DNA of 64,000 nt from contig OZ020487.1 of assembly GCA_963971405.1 (NCBI GenBank), forward strand, positions 18,461,371 to 18,525,370. Reading direction: 5' to 3'. Made by a program: the position numbers and the translations under genes. Origin of the DNA: Psococerastis gibbosa (lineage: Eukaryota; Arthropoda; Insecta; Psocodea; Psocidae). The notes below the pieces were generated by a model. It did not search any database. It was not told the origin of the DNA and was given only the letters and a program-made list of their open reading frames with translations. Positions within the stretch are counted from its first letter, which is position 1. The number at the start of each line of letters is the position of its first letter. Below are positions 34,223 through 45,388 of the stretch, in pieces.

Positions 34223-35767
34223 AGTTACGGAAAATACACGAAATAGTAAAAAGAAGGTAGAGGTTATAAGAAAATAACGAAGTTTCCATTGTATTTCATT
34301 CTTAATTACGATTTTCGGTCCTATGTGGCGGGGAGGCGCCAAAGCTCCGCGGGGCCCAAAAAGAAAACCCAGCACATTATTTTTTAAAGTATTATGGTGT
34401 ATGTTTTTGTTTTTGACACCGAAAACATGAATTTTCGGCAGTGTCATCGAGGTATTACTTTTTTTTTACCTTTTTTTACAAAGTTTTCAAACAATACAAT
34501 GCCGGTAAATTTAGGTGAATTTACGACTTCTGCCCTAAATTTCTTCTACGGGCCAAATACCGACAGAACTCTGCCGTCAAATCAAAATACCGACCAAAAA
34601 TTTCGATTGTAAAAATGGCATCATTCGCAAGGTACCGAAGCTTAATAAGTGTGTTTTTAAAATTGGTAATTCTGGCAAATAATTGCCGACCCTCCGCCCG
34701 AATTGAAAAATTGTAGGCCCCTTAATTTAAATTTAAATGGAAATTTTTGATTGGATGAAGGCATGTTTGGAAAAAAGCTGAAAAAATCCACCGCAAGGAC
34801 CAGCTTTCTACTTACCTATTACATATTTTCTAAGAAGTTGCCACAGGTATGTGATTGTCCGGTGTCCTTAACTTTATAATTATATGTATATCCTAGACCT
34901 AGAGTCTAGAATATGCTAACTTGAATCTTGAGTATATCCTAGAGTCTAGAGAACTACAGAACAACACTTTTACACTTAACATTTCACTATTTTCACTGCC
35001 TATTTGGAATACAAAGTGGGGAAAAAGATGAAAAAGGAAAAACAATAAATTGGTTTTAGAAAACAATTGACTTTCGGTATTTCAGCATTAGACTTAATTA
35101 TTTATTTTACCAATAATTTTTTATGTTATAAATAAAATGTAACAATATTTAGTCTTCCCAATACTTTCTATTATATAATATCACTTATTGAAATTCCAGG
35201 ATTTAGGTCTACCAAAAGAAGATTTATGAATGAATGAATGTGATGAATTTCAATATCTTAAAACAAACTATTGGGGGGGGGGGGGGACTTTGGCCCTCTC
35301 TTGCGTAAGGACTCCGAAAAAAATTTACGCCACTGTTGAATTGCCACCAAGGGCTGTAGAGCCGGAAGAAGAAGAAGTTGAATTGCCGAACTTCCCGCGG
35401 TTGCACAACCCCAAATTTCGAAGCCATGTTCGAGGATAATGAAACAATCTTCCATCTAATCCCACCTGTAGACTTGCCCAAGGCGTAAAAACTAGTAAGC
35501 ATAGCCCCAAATACAGAGGGAAATCAGGTTTGTGGGAGTGAGTTGAGACTTGAGAGAGGGTAACAGAGGGTGGGTCATGGGAACTAGAGCCCGACCAGCC
35601 CGCGTGAGAAGAAGAAACAACACTCCACTTCATTCCCACGCACACAAACACCCTACCCTGCGCCAAATACTTTTTGCTGTCATGACAGAATGCGAAAAAG
35701 TCTTCGACTACAGCGATACACGGATTTTAATTCTTACCTTACATTGCGATCAGAGATTACCATTAAG
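34223..35767. other. Non-coding; hAT-like end at 35336
   Basis: No exon supported. On the minus strand CAGTGGCGTAAATTTTTTTC (ending 35336), followed by a G/C run at 35274-35286, looks like one hAT terminus. Short overlapping frames at 35.2-35.7 kb lack motifs. Confidence 0.4.
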
Positions 35768-36190
35768 CTAGGACTATACGGGCGCTGAAAACGTCGCGAT
35801 TCTAACGCCAACGTCAGACGAAAAATATTGCCGACTATACGGACGCTGAAAACGCCGCGTTATGAAACGTCAATGCTGCGCGATTCTCAACTATACTAGC
35901 GCTGTGTACGTCGCGCTGGAGACGAAATGGCGGGAATTTAATTACTCGACTCGAGCTGCAACGCGACGTGGAAATCGCCCGTATAGTCCTGTTTGGCGGT
36001 AATTACGTCGCGTACCTAACGCCGGTTTACGCGCCAGGTTGTGTTGGTGACGCTGACGCCGAGTTTACGCGTCCTCACGCGACTTTTTCAGCGCTCGTAT
36101 AGTCTGCCGTATGGAAGTTCCATAGCCGCGGTCAACGAGCGTTGACGCGAAGTTAGAATCGCGACATTTTCAGCGCCCGTATAGTCCTAG
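35768..36190. mobile_element. CpG-rich palindromic MITE
   Basis: Long inverted repeat ends CTAGGACTATACGGGCGCTG AAAA.GTCGCGATTCTAAC, mirrored at 36190. Internal shorter versions of the end (GACTATACGGACGCTGAAAA at ~35833, CGCCCGTATAGTCCTG at ~35971, CAGCGCTCGTATAGTC at ~36090) make it a nested set of end-like motifs. It is much richer in CG dinucleotides than its surroundings. No target duplication was resolved. Confidence 0.8.
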
Positions 36191-36521
36191 CGCGAACTAT
36201 TGAACACCATAGAAATATATTAACTGGAGTGGCGGGAGCCATTATATGCCTTACGAGGCACCCGTTAACCATAAGCTAACTATCAGAAATAAGTACCAAC
36301 GCAAAAAATATCAAAGTCTTACACATTGCAGCATAGCAGAACGGATACCTGGACCCGGTCAAAAACTCTGTACTTAGCGTGTGCAGGCTACACTAGCAGC
36401 CATATTGATAACGGTCTCCAGCCGCGAGATATGTTGAACACGTAGTCTGATCACGAAAGAAAATAGTCACAGAGATGAAACGCTGTGTTTTTTTTTTCAA
36501 CAAATGAAAATAAATAAATAA

Positions 36522-37330
36522 GAACCGGTAAGAGATAAACCGTACATGCTTCCCTATTTATCAATTAGTATAGGTACCGAGACAGAAAATGTGAGTATTT
36601 CCCTGATAAATAATATTCCTAAGGGTAAAGTTCCCTCGACTATCCTTATTCACTGAATTTATGGGACGATTGCATAATAGTTGCATCAAACAGGATCTTG
36701 TAATCCTCCAGGATAAAAAATAAATATTGACAAAAATTTATTTTCATCTTTATTTTTTAATCAAAGTCATTTTAGGATTTTAGCAGGCCTATGTAATACT
36801 ACGCAGTAATAATGACAATGTATTGGGACAAATTATCCATACTTTCTTCAAAAACAAATTTTTTATTAAAAACAAGAACTTTGCTCGCGAAAGGAACCTG
36901 TTCGGTTTAATGTTAATAACAACTATTAGTCAATAAAACCTTATGCTCATTGAAGTTACTTATGCGGTTGAGTCAATCATTTTTGAATCGCTGGGGTTTA
37001 GTATGGACCAAATTGAAGTTTAAATGGATATCACAAACGACATAGCTCATGCAAACGATAAATCAATACATTATACATAAGTTCAAATCGGGGTTAGTCT
37101 TCAACATCAAAAGAATAAACCACCCTTATTTTCCGCTCATGTTTTGGGCAATGATTGACACACCCTCCCAGGAAGATGTCTGTAAGCCCATTTGAAGAAG
37201 CCCCGATATTTTAATACCGAGCAATTTTGATGAGGGTTTGGGTCACATCACATTGGTACTCCTATATGAGGATAATTCAAAGCATTCTGGGCCTTAGAAT
37301 TAAAAAATCTGAATTTAAATATAAATTTTT
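36522..37330 (+). repeat. Repeat family C, copy II (degenerate)
   Basis: It starts AAGAACCGGTAAGAG..CATGCTTCCCTATTTATCAA and shows scattered family-C blocks (CGCAGTAATAATGACA, AAAGGAACCTGTTCGGTTT). It lacks a clear right terminus and is the most decayed copy. Confidence 0.5.
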
Positions 37331-37371
37331 TGTCAACAACTCTACAACGTAAAAATAATCTTTACTATTTA

Positions 37372-38375
37372 AAGAACCGGTACAAGCTTTCCTATTTAAT
37401 AATTAGTATATTTACCCAGATAGATGCCGGCCGCCATACCAAGTTGAATCCAGCGGACCAGAGCAGGTTCAAAGCTGCAGATAAATTGGTCGTGTGCACA
37501 GTGCCGGTAGGGAAACATGGTAGGACTTGTCCTGGTCACCTCCGAACTAATCGTGTGACTTCACTGTGTTTCCCAAGTGGTTCGGAATCCACTATAATCA
37601 GGAGGTCCACTGGAGTCCTATGGGCCCACACCGTGGCCTGGGACTGTATCAAACCATACTACTACTACTGCCCAGATAGATAATATGAGTTCCATGGTAA
37701 ATAATTGTCCTAGGGTGAAATCTCAACTTTCCCTATCCCAAAGCACTGCATTCGTCGACGGGACGATTGTATTGTCAGGAACCAATATAATACAACACAG
37801 TAATGATGACAGGGCATGCCATAAATTATCAATAATTTCATCCAAATTTTTATTATTATTCAAAACCAAAACTTTGCTTTGGAAAACACCCTGTTCGGTT
37901 TTGCTACTCTATTTAACACCTAAGATATAGCTAAATTTGGAAAGCAGGTTTCACAGAAAAATTATGTTTTAGTAATTTTGTTGAAAATTGAGTCTTTTCT
38001 ATTTTTTTACTCCCAGAGCCAAACTATCAAGGGGCAAGGGATCTATTGGGGTTTATTAACATTAATAACGACTACAATATAATTATAGGTATGTGAATTT
38101 AAAGAAAACCGTTGGAGCCGTTTTTGAGAAAAAAATGTTTGCTGTTTTTTTTTAATGTTTGGAGGTTAGAACCTTGTTGTGAGCTTATACGCAAAATTTG
38201 ATCAAAATCCATCGAGCAGTTTGCCCACAAATCGACCAACAGACAGGCAGGCAGATATTTTCTTAAAACCCCCTTTTTGGGTTCCTGGGACCTCAAAACG
38301 TGTAAATCTGTTGAAATCTCGGAATTGAACATTTCGAACATCACAAAGCTTTCCTTATACTAACGTGTAAATAGG
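37372..38375 (+). repeat. Repeat family C, copy III, interrupted by a SINE
   Basis: Left end AAGAACCGGTACAAGCTTTCC, right end AATAGGAAAGCA. The internal order matches copy I (CTATCAAGGGGCAAGGGATC, GACAGGCAGGCAG, GGGTTCCTGGGACCTCAAAACG). The left part is split by the 245-bp insertion at 37426-37670. Confidence 0.7.
37426..37670 (+). repeat. SINE-like insertion with 11-bp TSD (copy 2)
   Basis: It is bracketed by the 11-bp duplication CCCAGATAGAT (37415-37425 and 37671-37681) inside family-C copy III. It begins GCCGGCCGCCATACCAAGTT and has GGTTCAAAGC, which resembles a B box. It ends in ATACTACTACTACTG, a simple-triplet tail. Variable-length target duplications and short simple tails are typical of SINEs moved by LINE machinery. 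The opening resembles 5S rRNA (CCATACCA..TGAA). Related pieces are at 1223, 55737 and 61468. Confidence 0.78.
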
Positions 38376-38413
38376 AAAGCAATAAATACATAACCAAACT
38401 CGAAGTTTTCAAG

Positions 38414-38582
38414 CAATGGGGGGGGGGGGCTAGCTGACTATTTTTTATTATTTAAAAGATTAAAATGTATTTTTTTGTTGAAAAGTTGAGTTTTATTCAA
38501 TTTTTTTTTTACTAGGTATCTTATGAATTTACCCATTTAGGGGGGTCATGACCCCCCTGACCCCCCCGTGGGTCCGCCCTTG
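38414..38582. mobile_element. hAT-type MITE with G runs, TSD ttttcaag
   Basis: Perfect octamer TTTTCAAG at 38406-38413 and 38583-38590. The right end reversed is CAAGGGCGGACCCACGG; the left end is eroded to CAATGGGG and merges into a G run. The middle equals that of the 23679 element. Confidence 0.87.
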
Positions 38583-38590
38583 TTTTCAAG

Positions 38591-39352
38591 AAGGAAAATG
38601 CTCTGGGCTATGGGGGCTGTGCCGTTGCCGTTGGAAAAATTGGCATCTGTTGCTATAGCGCACACGTGCAGTGAACCGGGTGCATGCAGGCGCACCTGTT
38701 CCCCTTAAGCGAAAATTAACTCAGGTTTTATAGCGTTCTCGTGGCTCCTCTTAGTTTTGATACACTCGGTTTTATTTGCCTTAAACTCATTTAGCTACAG
38801 GTGACTGACATCTTGATGTCCCACATGAATCTCAATGTCCAATATGACTGAATATTCGTTCTTATAGCTGTTGGCATATGAGAAGAAACTCGATTCTATA
38901 TGATACATGAACATGAAGTATTTTGGAGTTTTGAAAATTATGCAGCAGTTAGCATATATAATTATTCCCATGAAAGGCCAATCTTACGAACGAAAAGACA
39001 AGCACGACTTACATGTCGGAGTCGAAAAAACTATAAAGTTGTTGAAACTAAGCCAAATGATATTTCCACGCGCGTTAATTTGGTGTGTCTTCTTTTATGG
39101 ATTATGGGATAGAGCGATATAAGCAAAAGAAAACATTTTGTCGGTAAAATAACTGATTACATAAAACTTGTGACAAAAACGATAAAGGTACCATAAGCAT
39201 TGCATACAACAATATAATGAAAATATTAGCGGGCTGGGATATTTTTGTCATATGATTGAGATTTGCCTCTCTTTTAATGCGGATATGAAGAGATTCAACA
39301 GGAAGCAGTGAGTTTCCCCAAGACAGAAAAACTGCAATCTATAGTCAACCCC
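38591..39352. other. Non-coding, nothing recognised
   Basis: Two overlapping ~70-codon frames at 38900-39122 share no recognisable domain and have no splice context that I can support. Confidence 0.4.
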
Positions 39353-39360
39353 CTCCCCTC

Positions 39361-39596
39361 CAGTGGCGGCACTAGAAATTTTAAGGTAGGGGGGCCATGA
39401 CTTCTATCTGGAGGGCCAATTAAAAAACAAACCATTTTTCATTGGGTGTAGGTGTAATGAAAGTAAGCAACTTGTAACCAGTTTTAATTCTGCTATGTAA
39501 CATGTAAAATATTTCAAAAATGGGGGGCCCAGGGGGGGGCGGTGAAACTTTCAGGGGGGGCAGGCCCCACCCGGCACCCTCGTAGCGCTGCCACGG
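39361..39596. mobile_element. hAT-type MITE, TSD ctcccctc
   Basis: Left end CAGTGGCGGCACTAGAAA; right end reversed CCGTGGCAGCGCTACG. Perfect octamer CTCCCCTC at 39353-39360 and 39597-39604. It shares its body with the 28307 element but lost about 40 bp and shortened its G runs. Confidence 0.88.
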
Positions 39597-39984
39597 CTCC
39601 CCTCCTTAGCAGCGAAGAGACAAAGTAAGTGTATTACAGTGTTTGGTATGTTATAAATAAAATTCATAATAATGTCCGGAAGGACATTTTTTATGAATCT
39701 AGGCGCACTTAAAGTGGCCCATTGGTCCCTTATCCAATACCAACCCAACGACCCCACAGATTTCGGACATTAATTAAATTGTTTCCGTATGCAATTTTGG
39801 CCATTGGCAAACATGGTATATACGTCATCGATGTCAACCTTTGCCGGCTACTAGCGATAATGGACGAGATGAAACAAGCTTACCATTGAGGCAATGTAAA
39901 CGGCGAAAGGATGGCTTAACCAAGTACATATACGGGTCGCTCGCTATGTTAGATACTGTATTTCTGCACATGTAACTGTGATTA

Positions 39985-40450
39985 GGCGTGTATTCCACTG
40001 GTCAACATTCCGTCATTTGTGATTGAAAAAAAGTTGAGATTTTTGTTTTAAGGAGACTATCATGTAGATACTTAACCAGGCGCGGATCTAGAATGAGACC
40101 AAGGAGGGGGCTAAGATTAAAGTTTTAAGTTTTTTTTTTTTTTAAATAGTGCTGAAATATTGGGGTTTTACGCATTCTGAGAGCAATTAGGGTTCTATAT
40201 TAAAGGTAATTAATACAATCGAGCACAAGGGGGGCCCGGGGAGAAAATTTGTGGAAAATGGGACTGAAATAGTGGGGTTTTAAGCATTTTGAGGAACCTA
40301 ATTGGGGGGGGGGGGGTATAGCCAGCTATAGCCCCCCCCCCCGTAGATCCGCGCCTGTACTTAACTTATCTACATAATACTCTCCTTAAAACAAAAATCT
40401 CAACTTTTTTAATCACAAATGACGGAATATTGACCAGTGGAATACACGCC
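39985..40450. mobile_element. Palindromic TA-type MITE D, split by a hAT MITE
   Basis: Arms GGCGTGTATTCCACTGGTCAA..TTCCGTCATTTGTGATT and TTTTAAGGAGACTAT.ATGTAGATACTTAAC are mirrored at the right end, which closes with CACGCC then TTA. After removing the nested insertion and its duplicated octamer, the palindrome is about 177 bp. TA flanks are seen on both sides. Confidence 0.85.
40077..40357. mobile_element. hAT-type MITE nested in palindrome D, TSD tacttaac
   Basis: Perfect 14-bp inverted repeat CAGGCGCGGATCTA. The octamer TACTTAAC is repeated at 40069-40076 and 40358-40365, inside the palindrome's central part. The body has GAGACCAAGGAGGGGGCTAA and GCTGAAATATTGGGGTTTTA, both found again in the partial copy at 63869. 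Confidence 0.93.
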
Positions 40451-41150
40451 TTACCACCATGGTTGTGAATTATACATTTACTAACCAAATTATTTCTCAC
40501 CCAAAAAAAAAACAATAAATTGCCCGACAAGATGGTGCCAACTTCTATTGAAAAGTTTCAAACCTTGTAAGATGTGCCGACTATTTTATTTTTATTTCAT
40601 TTCAAAGTCCCTTTATTCGGGGGAAACTCCACTTATTCACGAAACATGGAACAATTGTAAAGCCATCAGACACGTATAGGGCGGGGAGTGCAGCTGGCGG
40701 CAGCGGGCTCCCGATTGGGCAGGGGCACGCGCCACCTGGAGGCTGCTGCACCTGGCTAGCTGGCGCTTTACTAAAGCCAAACACCCATGACCGCATAGCG
40801 ACGTACTCTACGTACTAAAAACTATAAATTAATCCCGAGATACAATGACCATCGTAGGTAATTTGCATATTATTGGACTTGTCTGTTTGCAAATAAACGT
40901 TTATTTATTTATTTTATTTATTTATATCTTAACGTAATAAACAGAATGTCTTATTTTTAGCTGGTTAGGTAGCCATCATAAAATCGCACAAGACATCAAC
41001 TTCAACACAATATGACTAGAGGTATTTGCCGTTAATTATACCAGGTGGAAATCAGTAAGCCTACAAAATCAGAGGTCAATGAACTGCATTCACGTTTCTA
41101 ACGATAGGCATATCGTTATTTTTCGAAGTCTCACTTTGCTGATTTGAATA
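40451..41150. other. Non-coding; retroelement-like tail at ~40890
   Basis: CTGTTTGCAAATAAACGTTTATTTATTTATTTTATTTA near 40885-40925 looks like the 3' tail of a LINE. No coding remnants were recognised just upstream of it. Confidence 0.4.
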
Positions 41151-41412
41151 GGCGCGTCTATTCCACCGGCCAATTTGCTTCATTTGTGATACTGTCGCTG
41201 ACGTTTGTTTTCTTTTAAGGAGACTATTATGAAGATACTTAACTTATCTATTATAAATTAAGTTATAATAAGGTAGCAGACATCATTAATAAGTCTCTAC
41301 CATATTATAACTTAATTTATAATACATAAGTTAAGTATCTACATAATAGTCTCCTTAAAACAAAACAAACTTCAGTGACAGTATCACAAATGAAGGCGGT
41401 GGAATAACCGCC
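41151..41412. mobile_element. Palindromic TA-type MITE E
   Basis: Left end GGCGCGTCTATTCCACCGGC; right end GGTGGAATAACCGCC, flanked by ATA on both sides. Long arms include TTTTAAGGAGACTATTATG..GATACTTAACTTATCTA and a TTATAACTTAATTTATAATA block, with the centre GGTAGCAGACATCATTAATAAG. The arm body matches D and the 62262 element rather than A/B. Confidence 0.88.
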
Positions 41413-42546
41413 ATAGGTCAACTATCAATACGAGTAGCCTACAATCTCAAAATGTATTTAAGAAATGGTTAGTTGGACTTAAATTGCCTGCTGTCTTAAT
41501 AGTCATTAGAGGCATGGGCCTCATGGTCATCGAACAATTAGAGCGGAGCCCATTGTCATGGGAAGGGGACAATGTAAGTCAAACTAACCCTTTGTTAATA
41601 GTATTACACCATTACCATTAACCTTCACCATGTATATTTTAGCATTTGCACTCCTAATAACCGCTCTCACATCTCACTGCTGTGAAATAAGAAAAAAAAA
41701 AACGTCAAAATCAAAACATTTCCCAACCAAAAGTTGAAGGTCCAAAAAACGGAAAGTCTAGCTTCTTTTTATAAGAAAGAAATAAAGAAAATTGTCTTTA
41801 TTTTCCATATGGGCGAATTTGGGGCCTAAAGTATATTCATCACCAGAAGCCTCGAGCTAGTCGGAAAATCACCTCGCATGAAAACCAAGTGGAAAAGTGT
41901 CAAGAGCCAAGATACGGATCAGGCAAGGTCGAATTATTCTAAAATCACTCCCCGTCGACATCTAAAACCGATTCGTCGCTATGACTATTAGCTTACGGGT
42001 AAATGTGCGCCTCCCTCAAAATTTTTGTCAAGTCAGTGCCAATGACCCAGTTCATTATAGTTGGGCTAAAAATGGGTTTCAAGTATGGCAGTACAGTAGT
42101 TAAGTTGAAGTACGCTATTACTTACCATACCTGCTCAGTTAAGGTTGAGAACAGGTGCAAAATAAAAATTACTGGTCAGTTATTAATTAGGCGCAAGGTG
42201 GCCGACTGCTGCCGGCCTCAATCAAATTACCGTATTAATTTATCACATTGAAATCGCCCCATCTCATAATTTAAGGCGATCTGAAGATACGGCTAATTAC
42301 ACACAACTATTCATCTGCACCGTGACAAATTAACTTAACAGATTAAAATTAAATAACTTAAACTGAACTACTCCATGAACGGGGTTTAAGCTGCAATAAC
42401 CTCAAGCTACAGGCAGGCCTATATTTTTTTTGAAAAAAAATGTCAGGCCATTTAAACCAATCTATGAATAAACAAAATGACAAAATACCCAATCTGTTAT
42501 TTCCAAAAGGTGATTACAGCCTGCAAGCATGTGTTATAAGTTCAGC
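41413..42546. other. Non-coding; reversed retroelement tail
   Basis: At 41764-41836 (minus) lies the GAAAATAAAGACAATTTTC tail with (CTTT)-like end and CAAATTCGCCCATATGG, matching 22425-22494. Nothing else was recognised. Confidence 0.4.
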
Positions 42547-42899
42547 CAGGGACGCCGAATTGGGGGGGGGGGGGGCACGGTCCATCTTGCCCCCGTATAG
42601 ACTAGTTTCTGGGGGCAGGCCCCCCCCCATAAACAAAGAGCCCTTAGTGCAGTTTATTTATTTATATAGTTTCATGCGATCACGCGTTGACACAGAGAGA
42701 CTTAATGCCATGGCAATCATGAGCATTCACAATGAAGCGGCAAAAAACCTTGATATAAAGGCTTCAGTCAATAATTTTATAGAAAGAGCGAGTGTACGTC
42801 GGTCAACGTTTTCTGCATTATAGTAATTTTCTTAATACTTTCCAGAGAATCGAATTCTTGCCCCCCCCCCCCCAGAATTTTTAAAACTCGGCGTCCCTG
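42547..42899 (+). mobile_element. Internally deleted hAT element
   Basis: 353 bp with a perfect 12-bp inverted repeat CAGGGACGCCGA. The flanking octamers AGTTCAGC and AATTCAGG match at 6 of 8. Unlike the other small hAT elements here it retains a piece of transposase (42674-42823). It therefore shows directly how such elements arise from an autonomous parent by deletion. G and C runs lie just inside the two ends, and a second C run is internal. Confidence 0.85.
42674..42823 (+). pseudogene. hAT transposase C-terminal fragment
   Basis: Reads MRSRVDTERLNAMAIMSIHN followed by EAAKNLDIKASVNNFIERAS to a stop. This is the C-terminal end of the hAT dimerisation region; the same position in the intact transposase at 13413 reads LADEKLSDLAILSIENEIAN. 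It differs enough that its parent was another hAT lineage, in line with the different inverted repeat. Everything upstream is missing. Confidence 0.8.
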
Positions 42900-43308
42900 A
42901 ATTCAGGAACATAGGATTCGAGGATATGCAGGATGAGAGTTAGTTTAGTTTGTAGTCCTTGTTCTTGTTGGTGTTATTAATTGTTTACGGGTTCATGTGT
43001 TTTATTTGTGGTGAAAATGTTTATATTGGATTATATAGGCTTGCTTAATTCCCTTGTAATGGTGGCTATGTCAATTTTAATGTCATATTAATATTAATGG
43101 AGTGGAATTTCATAGGTTAATCCAGCAAAGTGCAAAATAACAACATTTTTTCATGTGAGTAGTTGGGGTTGGAGGATAATATGCAGAGAGTTGCTGCCAA
43201 ACAATTGTGGATATTGTGACCTCAGAAGAAGAAGTGTTGTTTGGGTATCTCGTTCAATATCCTACGTAAATTAAATTTGTAAAACTATTGACTTGTTTTA
43301 ATGAAAAA

Positions 43309-43470
43309 AAGGTTAATCGCACACAAACAATTTAATGAATGTATCCGATTGACCTGTTCAGTCGCCTCTGTGGGTTAGTACCCGTATTGAGCTACGACAC
43401 GTCTCCGATCGCACGGCGTGTAAAGACTCGCACAAGTACAAGTACGTTACCACCTGGCCATCGAAGTTCT
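43309..43470 (-). repeat. SINE family B, copy 3
   Basis: Minus-strand copy with the A-box-like head GATGGCCAGGTGGTAACG, GTGCGAGTCTTTACACGCCG, CGATCGGAGACGTGTCGTAG and the tail AATTGTTTGTGTGCGATTAA. The best preserved head with 3259. Confidence 0.68.
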
Positions 43471-44527
43471 TCTCTATGGTATTCAGGGTTCAATAAAACC
43501 CAGGTAGGCCTGGATATTGTTGACGAACTGAAACTCTGCAGAAAGTCCCCTGTCTAAGCCAAACAAAGGATCAACTAGACTGGAAAAGATTTTGGTAAAT
43601 CGTAAATGACAAAAGAGTCACTGGAGCATATTCCAGTTCCAGGCGGACATATTGCGTAAGAGCGCCCACCCTTCTTAACACACCCTTCCACTCTTTTTCG
43701 TAAGGAAGCCTCAGTCTCAACGACCGACCCCGTAAGATTCAGCACGCACGAGCACCTTGGTCTGCACCAATTCTAATGTGCTCGTAAATAACCCCTGAAA
43801 TTAGACATTTGTGACATCCCCCAAGGTAATAAGATTTTGAGGGTGACAGTAATTTTTCATAAGCGTCTATATAAATCAAAATAGGGTTGCGTTGCTCGGG
43901 ATCATGATCTATGAAGTACGAACACAATAATATATACGATTTATATGCGACACGTTATACACTCGCGACTCGTACAGAGGACTTTGTGAAAGGCTGGCTT
44001 TCATTTGAGAAAATAAAGCAAGGATTTAGGGGTTAAAATTGGCATGAAGATAAAAGAATAGGATAAGCATAAAAGAAACATCCTTCCTAAGTAATTATGT
44101 AAATATCCAGTTTTAACGGTACAATCATTATTATTTTTAATTTCAAAATACAAAATTCTGAAAGAAAATTATTTTAATGTAATCCGGTCTTGTAATGGTG
44201 ATGACAATGGACCCCCCGTATATTTCATATCATTTTCCCCCTCTTCCTCTCTTTTTTCTTCTCTATTTAATTTTAAGCATTTATCAATAATACATTTGTT
44301 TTATAGGGTTAGCATGAAAACAAGACTTTATAGTCTTATTGTTCGCATTTTGGTTTCTCAATAAAGTCGTTTTTCAATTAAATTTCCATGCAAAATAGCC
44401 TATAAAGTAAGGGAGAAAATGAGACAACAGATACTACAGACACCTATTACGTACGTACAACAAAATCCAGGCTAGGCAGAATATTGTTTACGCACCAATG
44501 ATCTTTAACAAATTCCCTCCAACTTTA
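43471..44527. other. Non-coding, nothing recognised
   Basis: No exon or element boundaries that I can support. Confidence 0.4.
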
Positions 44528-45388
44528 AAGAACCGGTCCGAGTTTACTCGAACATGCTTTCCAATTTATCGAAATTAGCAGATAGAGAAAATGAGTAATT
44601 TCATGGTAAATAATTTTCATATGATTAAATTTCCGATATCTCGGGGGGGGGGGGGGAGTTGTCCATCTAACGTCGCTGGAGGTGAGGTAAACTCATATAG
44701 TTAATAGGTCAGACCAAAACATTACCATACAGCAATAATGGCAGAGCACGCCATGCATTTGAGCGTGAATTTTCTATCATTTTTTCAAAAAAACATTTTT
44801 TGCACAAAACCAAATAGTTTTTAGGGCAAGTAACTTGGCCGGTTTCGTTACTCAATTTAACACCTAAAACATGCCTGAATCTAGAAATCATCGATAGAAA
44901 GGTTTCGCAGAAAAATTATTTTTTAGTCATTTTTCATTAAAATTTAGTTATTTTTATTTTTTTACCCCCAGACGCAAACTATCAAGGGGCAAGTGACCTT
45001 CCGCATTTTGTTAACATTAATAACCACTATAATATATGTGAATTTAAAAGAAATCGTTGGAGCCGTTTTTGAGAAATAATTTTTTTAGACGTTTTTTTTA
45101 AAATGAAACCCCCCCAAATTGAGTTAGCCCCCCAAAAAAAAAAAAAAACGATCCCGAGTTATGATTTTTGTGAACCTACATGCCGAATTTCATCCAAATC
45201 GACCGAGTAGTTTGCCCGGAAATCGATGAACAGACAGACAGAGCGACAGAGCGACAGACAGACATTTCGTAAAAACCACTTTTTTGGGTTCCTGGGACCT
45301 CAAAACGTGTAAATCCGTTGAAATCTCGGAATCGAAAATTTCGAACATCACAAAGCTTTCCTTATACTACGTATAAATTGGAAAGCAA
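44528..45388 (+). repeat. Repeat family C, copy IV
   Basis: Left AAGAACCGGTCCGAGTTTAC, right ATAAATTGGAAAGCA. Very close to copy I, including CTCGG followed by a G run, GAGTTGTCCATCTAACGTC, CTATCAAGGGGCAAGTGACC and the CAGACAGACAGAGCGAC stretch. The antisense open frame found in copies I and V is not kept as a long frame here. Confidence 0.78.
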
